Below, piece after piece: positions 1 to 16,900 of a stretch of DNA of 47,640 bases. The stretch spans positions 7,560-55,199 of the forward strand of contig JBBBWG010029032.1 in assembly GCA_037176905.1 (NCBI GenBank), given 5' to 3'. Source of the stretch: Azolla pinnata. Taxonomy: Eukaryota > Streptophyta > Polypodiopsida > Salviniales > Salviniaceae. Every line of letters begins with the position of its first letter. Position 1 is the first letter of the stretch. Made by a program: the position numbers and the translations under genes. Under the pieces are notes generated by a model that saw only the letters and a program-made list of their open reading frames with translations, did no database searches and was not told where the DNA came from.

Positions 1-215
1 TGAACAAAGCATGCATTTCACACTTGATAATAGCCTACCAATCTAGTTAAGGGATTCCATCAACATGAACAAATCATGCATTTCACACTTGATAATAGCC
101 TACCAATCTAGTTAAGGGATTCCCATCAACATGAACAAAGCATGCATTTCACACTTGATAATAGCCTACCAATCTAGTTAAGGGATTCCCATCAACATGA
201 ACAAATCATGCCTTT
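1..215. repeat. 66-bp tandem repeat, about 3.3 copies, at left edge
   Basis: Three near-identical units begin at about 2, 66 and 132, with a partial fourth at 198. Each opens with tgaacaaa(g/t)catgc and ends with gggattc(c)catcaaca. Units differ at one or two bases and by a single-base indel. The array may continue beyond the window. Confidence 0.9.
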
Positions 216-1650
216 CACACTTCTGGCTCACTCACGTAAGTCGAGCGTTGACGACGACGATTAGATCGTTATCGGTCGATTGGCAAATCTTGGTGCCAGC
301 TTAAGCTTGGAGCCGGTTTGGATTTGATGTCCATTAGAGACATTAAACATGTACTTACTTTAGAACACCATACATTGATTTTGCCTAGAACAAAACAGAA
401 AACAAAAGCCCTAACAATACCTGTTAGTTGTATGATCTTACCTATCTGTCATCAGATTCATGCTTCAACTATTTTGCAACCTCCAGCCTCCTCGCTTGTG
501 CTCCCAGCATCGCTTTGCCTCCGCTGCCCCAGGTAGCCCTCTGATGTATTGTATTTTGATTGTATTTGATTTAATCCCCGATACATGTGGAAGAAATTTC
601 GCTTCGTTTTCCAAATGCTGGCCCTGTCTGTGCTTGAAAGTTCTCGGAAATCCGGGTGGGTTTAAGTACCCCACTCCCCTCCATTTCTGCCTGTGCTCTC
701 AGGCTGTTATTCATGCATTGCAACGATTACATGGGTGCTAATGTGGAGTCGATCGAGCCTCAACCATTGAGAATAGCAGTCCGATTGCAACGAGGGTTCA
801 AGCGATCAATGCGTTGCTACATTTTGTTTTTTAAAGCTAGATATCAGGAATCTCTATCACTTTTTTATTCCCGACGCCTAATTTCTTGAGGAGCTTAACA
901 AAGGGTTCTTTGCCACAGCTCGAGGAAACGGGGAAAAGAAGCATGGCAATTTTTTTTCATTGCATGGATAAATAAATTCTCAAAATTGAATTGTGGAGAT
1001 TATATTTCCACTTTTTTTACACTTGTCAGTTGAGTCTCCTCAATGTGCGAGTCAAATGTTTGTATGTAGGAATATCATTAACGTTCTAAAGCGCAACTGC
1101 TTCGGAACTTTGGAATCTACAAAAGGTCTTAGCTCTCGAGGAGGTTCAACTTGTCTATTGTTGGACAGAATACTTGCGCGATGTGGGTCTTCTTCATCGA
1201 TTTCAGATGACAAACCGATTCCTCTTCATTGCCTATTTATTCACTGGTAAACACGTAGAAAAAATTCTCTTTCTTGTTTGCATCCATTTGGCAAATTGGC
1301 AGGTAAACAATTGCTTGTCTTTCTGAGATATGTTAAACAATCATGAATGGTGAAGTCATTGCCGCAATCGCCCGTTGTTATGGTCTTTCTGTCTTACAAG
1401 CTCTTATCATATTCATTTTGAAGTACAGGAAGCCAATCATTGTGAAGGCAAATATGTAACTCTAACTTTTTATTTTTAAACTTTCAATATAGGATTTTCT
1501 TGCACTATTAGTACTAGTTATTTTCATCTTTAAAGCAAAAAATACAGAATTCAGAAAGTTTAATGATGATTGAATTTGAAGCATAGGGTTGTGGAGATGT
1601 TTAAATGCATTCTTGTGAAATTTGAAACTCGTTTTAGGTTGCTTGATAGA
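216..1650. other. non-coding stretch upstream of MAT1 exon
   Basis: No convincing exon is visible. Short open frames (for example 460-741) have no recognisable domain. I looked specifically for the Cys-rich RING segment that animal and fungal MAT1 proteins carry at the N-terminus and did not see it in any frame. The stretch is probably promoter, 5' UTR or a long intron of the MAT1 gene. Confidence 0.5.
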
Positions 1651-4127
1651 ATGAACAAGGACCTTGCAATCCGACGAAGAATACTGAACATGTGAGCTAG
1701 AGTTTTACTTTCATCATGCTGTCCATGTCTATTTTTTATTCAATGGGAAGAATGGGAATTTAATAAAAATTTAAGGTATTTGAGTTTCTTTGATATTTCT
1801 GGTTCTGTTATTGAACTCTTGTAGATACAACAAGCGAGAGGAAGATTTTCCTAGTCTTCGAGATTACAATGACTACCTGGAAGAGGTTGAGGATATGAGT
1901 AAGATGTTTCTGGTCATCTTAGCAAAATCTGCTTTACATTGACATTTTATTAAAAATTGACATTGTGAATGATGACCATGGTAATTAGGATTAGAGATAT
2001 CTGAATATGTCATCCCTCAAACTTCTATATCAGGAATACCTTCAGTCTGATTATATTTTCGTTTGAAGTTGTTGCCTGAAGGTGACAGATATTGTTTTAT
2101 ATCATATTCTTGCCTCATTAAATACTGGGAAGCTTACAGGTCAAGCCGTGCATTGTATGATATTTAGAAAACTACTTTACCACTCATGATAAGGATCAAC
2201 AATTAATTCAAGTAGCCCCCTTGAACTCGAAAATTTGAGATATTACCACTCTACTTAATTTTTTTCGTTACTGCATCACATTTTGTAATTCAGTAATGTT
2301 TGAACTTATGATCCAATTTCTGAGTTATTTTTTCATATATTTGTAGATAAATTTTGAATCTTTGGTTTGATCTTCCTCAGTTACTGTTTTATAATTCTAT
2401 ACATCATGTTTGAACCTACAGTTCCAAATTCTCAGTTATTAATGGTCATCGCAGTATTCAAATTGATTGATGGTGAGGATGTTCCAGCCATCGAGTCAAA
2501 GATTAAACTATATCAAGAAGAACATGCAGATCAGATCATTGCAAACAATGCTCGCAAGGTTAATTTCTCATGCATTGATGACCCCATTTATATTTACATT
2601 CTTTTCTTTAGGTTAAGACACATATATTAGACAATGAGATTCATTCCTCTCCAGAAGGTAGAATGTGCTTGTATGCGAATCTGTTGCCGAGACTTGAACT
2701 TGGGTCGTTGTGTTGAGAGCCAACTATCCATTGTCGTCCAGATGGTTAGTCTCACCCAAGCGACCCGAGCTCAAGTCTTGGCAACAGAATCGCATGCAAG
2801 AGCATTCTTCTACTTTCTGAGAAGGAATTGGTCAGTCCTGATTGAATGCCACTTCTTCCACTGTATATGAGAGTTTACAGCATTAGGCTACTAAGAGATC
2901 TTGTGACTGTCCTATTCCTGTTGTCAATGGCATGACTCCACATATTTCCTAGTTGCTTTTTGGAATTGTTTGTGAGCAGCTGTACCTTTTTTTTATCTCT
3001 AACAAGAAATCGGTTCATTTTAGGATGCGATAGAAATGTTGAAGCACAAGAATGAAATGAAATATTGCATTATAATTTCTTTAGAAGGCCAAGTGATCTG
3101 CAAAGATCTGAAGTTAACCCGTGTGAAACTCATAGAAGTTTGACAAAATAAAACAAAAATATATTGAACCTAACCTAAATACTGCCTCCCAATATTGCAA
3201 CCAGTGGTACAGATAGTGCGGACGGCTTAATGTACAAAATTTAGAAGCTGAAAAAGTAGAAAGAGATCAGCCCATGGATTTTCTCATAGAATTATGCCAT
3301 ATGCCAATGATAGAAGGGAAAAATTTATAAAGAAAAAGAGAAAAATGAGAGAAAAAAAGTGTACTGCAGGCGGAAGAAAGATCAGCTGCTCTTAGGAAGC
3401 AACCTGCACAAACTTCTGCGAATACCAGCACAATGGTAGCAACATCAGAACAGGTAAGAGGATATTTTGGAATTTTTAACTAACAAGAGCACGTACATGC
3501 AGTCTTGTTCTTCGTTTGGTAAAACCTGATTCGTATCAGATTATTTAATTTTATTTTCATGCTAGGTAAAGATTATTTGAATTTAGGCTGAATGCTATTT
3601 CCTGCAGTAGAACATTACTATTCTCCTACCAGGCTTAGCATGCTGTCTTTTTAACTATTTATGGATGTTAAAACTCCTGTGGAAGGAAGTCTTGGTTCCG
3701 GACATCCGAGGAACAACGAGAATTCAGTTCCAGCTGTCATAATTAGGGATAGCAATGATATATATTTCTTTTGGCTATAAAACTTTTGAGAGTAAAGTCG
3801 ATGCTTATGGAAATTGTAGCAAATGTGACAATTAAGTATGCATAGTAGTTTTCGTGTGTGTATACTTTTGTGTGACTTATTACTGAGTTGCAAGCTTCTT
3901 CTGTACAACAGACAAGCGGAATTTATGCACCAGCAATAGCTCCCGGAAGTGTATTCGTACAGCCGAAACCCGCGGTGGTTTTATCTAGCCATGATCGTGA
4001 CCTGAATGAAGATGAAGAGACAAGGAAACAGAGGCAAGAAAAGGGTGCAAAAGCTGGCGGTTGGACTCCTGAATTGGGTCGCAGGAGAGCTTTTGAGGAA
4101 GCATTTGCTAGTCTCTGGGTGGGTTAG
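1651..4127 (+). CDS. MAT1: CDK-activating kinase assembly factor MAT1 (TFIIH subunit)
   Basis: MAT1 (Tfb3 in yeast) bridges the CDK7-cyclin H kinase module to TFIIH, acting in RNA polymerase II phosphorylation and cell-cycle CDK activation in the nucleus. Exons read by frame continuity: 1638-1691, 1825-1898, 2455-2558, 3370-3453 and 3912-4127. The diagnostic block is [11 protein letters not shown] followed by a [11 protein letters not shown] segment (exons 1-2), then a [13 protein letters not shown] stretch (exon 3). The C-terminus ([20 protein letters not shown], then SLWVG) matches the plant type. Starting at the ATG at 1651 inside the first visible exon gives 172 residues, close to the short plant proteins as I recall them. 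The exon is open upstream to an acceptor AG at 1636-1637, so an upstream exon is possible. Downstream it converges on the Hsp70 gene. Product is confident; the N-terminus is not. Confidence 0.85.
2667..2803. repeat. imperfect inverted repeat inside MAT1 intron 3
   Basis: The left arm 2667-2707 and right arm 2761-2803 are about 85-90% complementary, and the complementarity partly continues into the 53-bp spacer. The sequence could fold into a long hairpin. It looks like a small MITE or an inverted SINE-like fragment; the right arm contains cccgagctcaagtc, loosely like a tRNA B-box. No clear target-site duplication was identified. Confidence 0.7.
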
Positions 4128-5014
4128 AAAACGTGTGAATTTTTTGTGCTGCTGGCTCTCACCATGTAGCATTGAGGTCTGGTTCTGATCAATTCGTTTC
4201 AGAAATATGCCAATGTAGAATTGTATTTTTTTGGATTATTTACAGAGTGACAAGCAAATTGAGACAAGCAAATTGAAGAACCGCATGTTAGGTTAATTTT
4301 GGTCATTTGTTTACTTCAAATACCAGTGCACAGTAGTGTTGTTGTTGGATACCAAATGACCTTGTGGAAAACGTTGTAAAATGAACACACCTTGGAGAGA
4401 AAAAGGGTTGCAATATAAGCTCTGACGATTGTGAGTGGATGCAAGAGCTCATTAATGCAAATTTACTGGTAAGTGTTTGAGGTCTTGAGAAATTGTAGCA
4501 GAAGGGAGAGCCAAATTGTAGCTGGTTTATTGAAATGTGTACCATTCTGCAACCATTTCATGGAATCATTCTCGCTGTACGAGGATTCTTGTTGACAGGG
4601 ATCGTCTTCTAAAGTTTGATACTTAAAAACACTGTAGCTCTGAAGAATCCAATACATCTAACGAAGTGATTACCAAACTGTTGGAAGCTGTTTAGATCCA
4701 GCAAAATCTTCAATACTTATTCCATTCTTTCCGTGTAGTTTGATACTTCAAACTTGTAGTTGCTCAAAAACAGTAGAGTTGATCATTCACAGAAACCTAT
4801 TAATACACGAAAACACAAAACAAGGCGGTAAGTCTACAAAGTTTTTCCTCATCTAATATTTTGGGTCACAATTTATAATAAAATGGACAAGACTGATGTA
4901 ATCTAATTACAATATATACACAAGTTTCCGCTACACAATTTACATTTCCGATTCCTTGCTAATGTCTCCCCGACTAAACGACTTTGGCTAGCCAATACCG
5001 ATGCTACAAGATTG
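4128..5014. other. intergenic between convergent genes MAT1 and cpHsc70
   Basis: This stretch holds the 3' ends of both genes. It has no coding potential beyond short random frames. A small direct duplication (gacaagcaaattga) occurs at about 4250-4275. No terminator or poly(A) signal can be assigned with certainty. Confidence 0.6.
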
Positions 5015-9340
<4,326 letters not shown>

Positions 9341-10207
9341 GAGGAAGATGTGAGGAAGCCGGGCGTGAGCAGGTAGGAGCTGCAAGAACTGCTCAGCATG
9401 CAAGATTTGGATGGGGAATCAGAACAGCAATTAGGCACAGCGGTTTGATGCTATTGCAGCCATATTTGCCATGCAGAAGAGGCAGAGCTAGAGAGGGAGA
9501 GGGGTTCTGAAAGCTTCTAGGCCTCCAATTTGGAAGCTTCCCTTCCTGAGTGCACAGAAAAACAGACCAAATTTTCAGAATCAAGGTTTTTGAAAAGGGC
9601 AATTTCAGAGAGACGTCGTCTTTGAAAACTAACAAATTAACCGATCAATGTGTTGTTGAGCTTTCAAGAATGAGAGCGAGAGAACCCGTTCCATCACACA
9701 CGACGGAGACCTCTATCGAAGAATGTTTTGAATCAATCGTTGGAGGATTCGATTCGGAGGCATGCGTTGTATGTATCGATGCAAGGAGCTCAGATCGCAC
9801 ACACACACACACACACACACACGGATAAACAACGAGAGCTCCGTATAAGTAAATCGATCCGATGGGATGCCTTTGGTATCGGATTCGTTACGATTGACCT
9901 AATGCGATCGGAACGCGCGATGAGAATGCATCGAGCGATGCGCAACATCGATCCGACTTGAAATAGAAATGAGATTGAGAGGTGGAATGATGGACTTGTG
10001 GGCGATTCATAGAAGATGGACTTGTGGGCGATTCGTGGGCGATTCGTAGAAGATGGGACTTGTGGGCGATTCATAGAAGAGGGAGATTCATGAGAGCTGC
10101 CATGGAAGCTCAGATCCTTCTCCCGCTCTCTGAGTTCAGAGCGATGGATTCTTGACGTTTGAACAGGCCGCAGACGCAGACACAGACACAAAGAAACCAG
10201 AAACATC

Positions 10208-10240
<33 letters not shown>

Positions 10241-10246
10241 GCAGCC
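9341..10246. promoter_or_regulatory. divergent upstream region of cpHsc70 (-) and small gene (+)
   Basis: About 0.9 kb separates the two start codons, so it must hold both promoters and both 5' UTRs. It contains a (CA)n tract at 9798-9822. At about 10010-10085 there are three to four direct copies of a 20-30-bp unit with core gacttgtgggcgattc. A (GA)n tract at 10208-10240 sits just before the plus-strand start and is likely 5' UTR. No TATA box was assigned. Confidence 0.5.
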
Positions 10247-11762
10247 ATGACGATCGTGAAGACGAAGAGCTGGTTCGATGAGAGCCTCCGCCCTGAGAAG
10301 CCCCCCACCTGGCTGCAGAGAACATGGGACAGCTGGTGTTCTTCTTACATCGGTAAACAAACCAAACAAAATCTCTTCTTTCCACGCGCGCACACACTCC
10401 CTTCCTCCCCCTCTTTCTGTCCATCTCTGCATCTTCCTCCTTTCCATTTACACGAATGGAGTGCGAAGCACAGTGGGGCTCTCCGTTTCTGTATTCAGTA
10501 GCCTGTGGGCATGGTGAACTCACCAAACAAGTAATCCATTTCCCAGGCTCAATGTTGTGTCTTAGAGCCACGCATTTCTGACTGCTTGCGTTTCTCCGTA
10601 ATCATCATTTCTCAGTAGGATTTCGGCAAGAACATATCTTGGATAAAGCTCTGGAACCTATCCTGGCTTTTGAAACTCCATACAAGGAAGGATCTTTGAA
10701 CCGTCTGTTATCTTAGCTCTGGAAAATTGAACAAAAATGCACCCAGGCATTTGATGAAATGCTCGTATTCCTTAGTAGTCTTCAGTTTTTTCACCATTCT
10801 TTGCTTGGTGTCTGTTCTTTTTTCGCTGCTTAACAGGTGAAGAGCTCTCGGGTGCAGTATTGTTGCATTATTTCCCAGATCGCCCTTCAAGAATGTTTCC
10901 CCTCATGTAAGAGATCTTCTTTAACAACCAAAAATCCGTCTTTTAAACAAGGAAGAGTGGAATCCAATTTGAATTTCTGTATCAAGGATGTTTCCATGAT
11001 AATTGCATAAGGTATTTGGAAGGTAGCATGGAGTTGACATCTCATATCATGATGCCAATCATGCTAGAAAATTCGCTGCACTGGAGTTTTATTGGTGGAA
11101 AGATTTGGGCATCGGTATAAATGAGGCCTTGCTACCTCATAGTGATAGATAAAAACGTTATGTTAATTCATGTGATTGATGTTTGTGGAATTCATTCCAG
11201 TGTTTTTCAGGAAGGCTTCACCTTGTGTCCACCCGATTTTCGGTTTATTGTGGATGGAGTGAAGGGCAAAACTTTGCAGAATGACTATTTCTGGTTAGGT
11301 GATGGAAAATGTAAGGCAGATAGTGAACATTCTGTAAGAATGAAAAAACATTGTGTATCGTGCCAAAAATAAATGTTATTACTGATACTATTCATTTTTT
11401 CTTTTGCGTGTGTACACAACAGATCTTGTTACTACAATAAACGAACATTATTTTAATGCGAGGCGCATGAATTCAACAGCACACGAGGGTGAAGGCGTGA
11501 TCATTGCATGCCTGCAGTCCTTCATCTTGATAGCACTGTATGTGTATGCGATAATCTGAAAACCCTAACGTGATAAAGAAAATCTGCATTTTTTATTGCG
11601 TATAATATCAGATTTTATAAATGTAGCTGTGAGGATCAAGTTTTAATGAATAAAAGTATTTTATGTGTTAAATTGTGTAGCTATGAGGGTTCGCTTGGTG
11701 CAGCTGCTGCAGCCATGGCTGTGACAGGTCTTCTGCTGGACTGCTTGAACCAAAGGAGTTGA
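10247..11762 (+). CDS. small three-exon protein of unknown function (85 aa)
   Basis: I do not recognise this protein. Three pieces join in frame with consensus splice sites: 10247-10352 (donor g|gtaaac), 10837-10906 (acceptor cag, donor t|gtaag) and 11681-11762 (acceptor tag, stop TGA). The ATG lies in a good context (gcagccATGa). The 85-residue product begins MTIVKTKSWFDE, is rich in Trp near the start, carries an HYFPDRPSRMFPL segment in exon 2, and ends in an Ala-rich hydrophobic stretch (GSLGAAAAMAVTGLLLD) that could be one membrane helix before CLNQRS. A small organelle or membrane protein is a guess. The matching phases of all three exons are the main support; an unseen extra exon is possible. 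Confidence 0.5.
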
Positions 11763-13402
11763 TTGCAGCCATAATCCCTTGAAAGGAAAAAGAAGAAAGC
11801 AAGTAGGGTGAAAAGGAGTGAACTGCAGGCACGAATATAATTCTTCATCATTATATTGTAATGGTTCACAAAATGTGCATACATTTACATGGCTCCTTGT
11901 GAAGAAGGGGTTCATCCCTGATCCAATGCTAAGTCTATTGTCATATTTTCTGGCAAAACTTAAAAGTATACTTCAATGAGTGCAAGCATTTGCACACCTA
12001 TACTTGAACTATAGGCATGACTGCAAAGCCCCGATATGTGTGCAGTGCAATTTATAGGCACATGTAGCATGATATCAATGGATGGCGATTTTCATGTAAG
12101 CTTCTAAGGTGTAACAATAGCATACTCGTGGTAGTAGAGCTGTTTGTCATGCTCCCAATTGTAAGTGGTCCAAGGTAACACTGTTGTCATTCTGAGTTTT
12201 TGAAATTACAGGGTTGTTAAAGTGTGATGCCTATGAAACAGGAGAAATGAACTCGAGGCCTTCTCTTTACTGATGATGCAGGGAGCTGTATGAAGAGATC
12301 AATGTTCTCGGTGGTCAAAGAAGCTTTGGTTGTTGAGCTTCATATTTGTGATGGGTTTAACCATGTTTTGGCACCATGCTTTGAATGATTTTGAGTAGTA
12401 CCTAGTTGAGTACGAAGTTGAAGCTTTTGGTTGTGTATGGATGGGTCTGGCTATGAAATTTCGGAAATGTGCAAAATGCAGGGGGGGCATCTTGAGCTGT
12501 TTGATATGCATTCTGAGTCGAAATTGCAGCCGCTGGGATGCCTGTTTCTAAGTGAAAAAGGCTGTGATGAAGGAGCATTTTGATGCGCCTCAAAAAGTAC
12601 AGAAACATAAGAAAGTTTTTCAATCTGTATATTCTGTTTGTCCCTTTTGGGCTTTCATCTACCAAGTTTGTGGTGGCCCTACTACAACTGTCGGTTTCAG
12701 TGTCTCTTGTCTGTTAGTGTTTTTTTTTTTTAACTAACCTTCATGTGAAATCTGATGGTATGTATGTAGATTCCTGACGCAAGATCTGGCTTTGAAACAA
12801 GAAAAGCCCTTCTTTCGAGGCAGAGAATCAGAAGCCAAGAGTGATGTGGGCGATTTGACAAAACCATTTCCCAAGACATTTTGAACGTGCACAAATGGCA
12901 TGGAGATTGATTGATTGCTGAGATCTGTGGATTTCAAAATGCCCATTTGTGTGCCATCATCATCTCTGGTCCTGTGCTGCCGCAGATGATGGTTTGACTG
13001 TGATTGATGGATCTGTTGTGAAGGGAGGGGGGGACTTTCAAGAAAGACAAAAAAGAGAAGAAAAGAGGATCCTGAAGGGAATCATCGCGGAGGAGGAGGA
13101 GGAGGAGGCAAGAAACCAGATGGCAGAGCTGCGGAAGATAACGGGTCAACCTCTCCCCAAACTCAATGTACAGAGACACACACAGAGAGACGCAGAGAGG
13201 CGAGTCGCCCACACACACACACACACACACACACACAAGAACAACAAGAGGAAGAGAGGTGCAAGCAAGACAAAGGGAAGGATATAGAGAAAGAAGAAGG
13301 GGAAGAAGATCCTGGAAGGAAGGAAGGATAGAGAGAAGGAAGAAGGAAGAAGACCCTTGAAGGAAGGAAGGATAGAGAGAAGGCAGGAGGAAAGATCCAG
13401 GG
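11763..13402. other. intergenic and 5' UTR of the ABC ATPase gene
   Basis: No convincing gene. The last 400 bp is purine-rich, with a (CA)n tract at 13210-13238 and two near-copies of a ggaaggaaggatagagagaa unit at about 13315-13385. This is probably promoter and 5' UTR of the following gene. Confidence 0.5.
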
Positions 13403-13540
13403 ATGAGCAAGGAGCTGCTCTTGAAGAAGATAGATGATGATAGCTATGGGGATGAAGAGGAAGGATGGGGAGGGAGGGTTCCACTGCTGCTGAATGGAGA
13501 TGGAGGAGATGGAGGAGATGGAGGAGGAGGAGGAGATGGT

Positions 13541-13577
<37 letters not shown>

Positions 13578-13888
13578 TCAACAGCAACAGAATGCGAGGA
13601 GCGGCGAAGATGAGCATCAGGGAGCTGGAGCGAAGGGCGGAGGGAAGCGGCGTGGTGCTTCTGAAGGGGGTGAGCTTGGAGGTGGAGGCAGGGAGCATTG
13701 TGGGCGTGATGGGGCCCAGCGGCAGCGGCAAATCCACCCTTCTTCGCGCCCTCAACCGCCTCTCCGAACCTCCCCCCGCCACCGTCTTCCTCGACGGCGT
13801 CGACATCACCAGCCTCGACGTCCTCTCCCTGCGCCGCCGCGTCGGCATGCTCTTCCAGCTCCCCGCCCTCTTCGACGGTAAGTCTCGT

Positions 13889-13933
<45 letters not shown>

Positions 13934-16900
13934 CTCGTTTCTCCGTCCTGATTCCGGTTGGGTGGATTCGATTTGCTTTCGATCTCTGTTTTCGATGGCG
14001 GAAATTCGATTCCATTGCTTTCGATCTCTGTTTTCGATGGCGAAAAATCGATTCCATTGCTTTCGATGGCAAAAAATCGATTCCATTGCTTTTGATCTCT
14101 GTTTTCGATGGCGAAAAATCGATTCCGTTGCTTTCGACCTCTGTTTCCGATGGCGAAAAATCGATTCCGATTCTTTTTTTTTTCAACCTGTTTTGATGGC
14201 GACGAGATTCTGTTTCCGATCCCTGTCCTTGATGCCGATCGATTCCGTTTTCAATCTCTGTTTTTGATGGGGAGCAACGATTCCATTTTTTATTTCTGTT
14301 TTTGATGGTGAACAACGATTCCATTTTCTATCCCTGTTTTTGATGGTGAACAATGATTCCGTTTTTTCGATCCCAACGATTCCATTTTCAATCCCTGTTT
14401 TTGATGGTGAAGAACGATTCCATTTTCAATCCCTGTTTTTTGATGGTGAACAACGATTCCGTTTTCAATCCCTGTTTTTTGATGGTGAACAACGATTCCA
14501 TTTTCGAACCCTGTTTTTGATGGTGAACAACGATTCCATTTTCGAACCCTGTTTTTGATGGTGGACAACAATTCCATTTTCAATCCTTGTTTTTGATGGC
14601 AAATAGATTCCGTTTTCAATCCCTGTTTTTGATGGCAAACGATTCCATTTTCGATCCCTGTTTTTGATGGTGATCGATTCCGTTTTCAATCTCTGTTTTT
14701 TGGTGGTGAACAATGATTCCATTTTCGATTTGTTCCGATGGCAATCGATTACATTTTCCAATCTGATTCAATGGCCATCGATTCCATTCTCAAATTGTTC
14801 TGATGGCAATCAGTTCCATTTCCAACCTGATTCGATGGCCATCAATTCTATTTTCAATCTGTTCCGATTGTGATCGATTCCATTTTCAATCTGTTCCAAT
14901 GGCAATCGATTCCATTTTCAATCTCTTCCGATGGGGATCAATTCCATTTTCAATCTGTTCCGATGGTGATCCATTCCATTTTCAACCTGATTCAATGGCA
15001 ATCAATTCCATTTTCAATCTGATTCGATGGCCATCGATTCCAATTGTCAATCTAATTCGATGGCCATCGATTCCGTAATGGCCATCAAGGTTCCATTTTC
15101 AATCTGATTTCATGGCCATCGATTCCATTTTCAATGTGATTCGATGGCAATCGATTCCAAAATGGCTGTTGATTCCATTTTCAATCTGTTTGGATGGCGG
15201 TTGATTCCATTTTCAATCTGATTTAATGGCGATCGATTCCATTTTCAATCTATATTTTGATGGCGATCGATCTATCCATTCATCCATACCATACCGACCC
15301 CTATCAAACCCTCACCTGCATCTCCCCTCCCATCCTGCATCCCTCATGCATGCACACGCGTACATGCACACTCGCCGCAAACATCTTTCTGCCATGCCAT
15401 TTTGCTCCAATTGCTTACCCATCTGTATGTGCTGTTCTTGCACTGCTTCTATATCTATCTATCCTCAATGATGATGCTGTTGGGAGAGACAGAGAGAAAA
15501 TACTGGATTCTTCTTCTTCCTCTTCCTTCTATTCCCATGGCTCACAGAATCTCTTCTCCCGTTCTTTTTCCCAAGTTCTTCTTTTTGTTTTCATTTCTCC
15601 CGAGTTTTGAACCCCCTCCCCTGCTGGAATCTTGCCCGTTTCTACACTGTCCAGGTATCTGAATTGCAGGATTCTTATCTAGCTAGCATGGCCATGGAGA
15701 ATGATTGCTAATTGGTCTGACTCTATCTCCATTCCCTGGTACTCAGTTGACCGGGCCATCTTGTAATACTTGATAATTTGCGATAATGGGTCTCAACTCG
15801 CCATGCCTGATGGTCTGATCCAGATGGATCCTGCAGTAAACCGACCATGATATGCTTATATTTCTGAAAGAATGAACCTTGAAAGGCACCACTGGACCTT
15901 TCTCATTCTGACGTTAGTCATTCCATGATTTTTGATAGCGCTGAGAGTCATTTTTGTTCCTTTTGTGTCACAGTGTTTGGAAAATACATCGAGTTAAGAA
16001 CTTCGTTTTTGCATTTGTATGAGTAGGGACGGTTGCCGATAATGTACGGTATGGCCCCAGTCTTGCTGGCATTAAACTTGATGACTCCAGAGTTGAAGAG
16101 CTTCTTCGGATGGCAGATTTAGAACCCTCGTTTGCCTCCAAAGCTGTGGGTACTCTTTCAGTTGGACAAGCCCAAAGAGTTGCACTGGCCCGAACGCTTG
16201 CAAACAATCCTGAGGTATGTTAATAAGCTAGAGAGAATTGACATGCTGTGTGGTTAAATTCCAATACACTGTTGTGGCTTGTACTCTAGGAGAGTAGTAT
16301 ATAGTGTAACAAAGGATGTTTGAAAGTGAGGTTTATAACCATATTCCTTTTGTTGGTTCACTTGAAATGATATGTGTGTTATTAAGATATGCATAGAGAT
16401 AAGGATGATAAATCACATCCTGGTGTTGCTTGGAAGGTAGCTTATCATTAGGGTAATCCCCATTGTTTCAATGTATGTACTACATTCAATTGAGGAAAGC
16501 AAAAGAGATCGGTCGTGGTATGCAATGTTTTGACTTTTAAAGTGCACTTGTGTTTATAGGAATGGCGATAGAGTATGCGTTCTGTATCTGATAGATAGAG
16601 TTGATCATAAGGGCGTCTATAGTACTCAGGGTATATAAGAATGTATAGGAGTATTTAATTGTTACCATGGATTAGAGCTGATCAATGCAGTTGAATCCCA
16701 GGAAATTTAGACTATTGACTGATACATTTTCATAGAAGCATGCAACTTGCCCAAGGCACAGGAATATATGTTGAAAATAAAATCATATTGATCCTCATAA
16801 ATAGGATTCTTCATTACATAAAGTTCCCAGGTCCAATTTTGTTGGATATGTGAAGATAGAACGAGACAGGTTTAGATCAATTATGATGGGGCTATCACCA

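Noticed and set aside
13887..14267. Open frames through the STAR1 intron 1 array (about 100-126 codons)
   Set aside because: They arise from the repeat period and start in a GT microsatellite. The intron boundaries are fixed by ABC ATPase motifs on either side.
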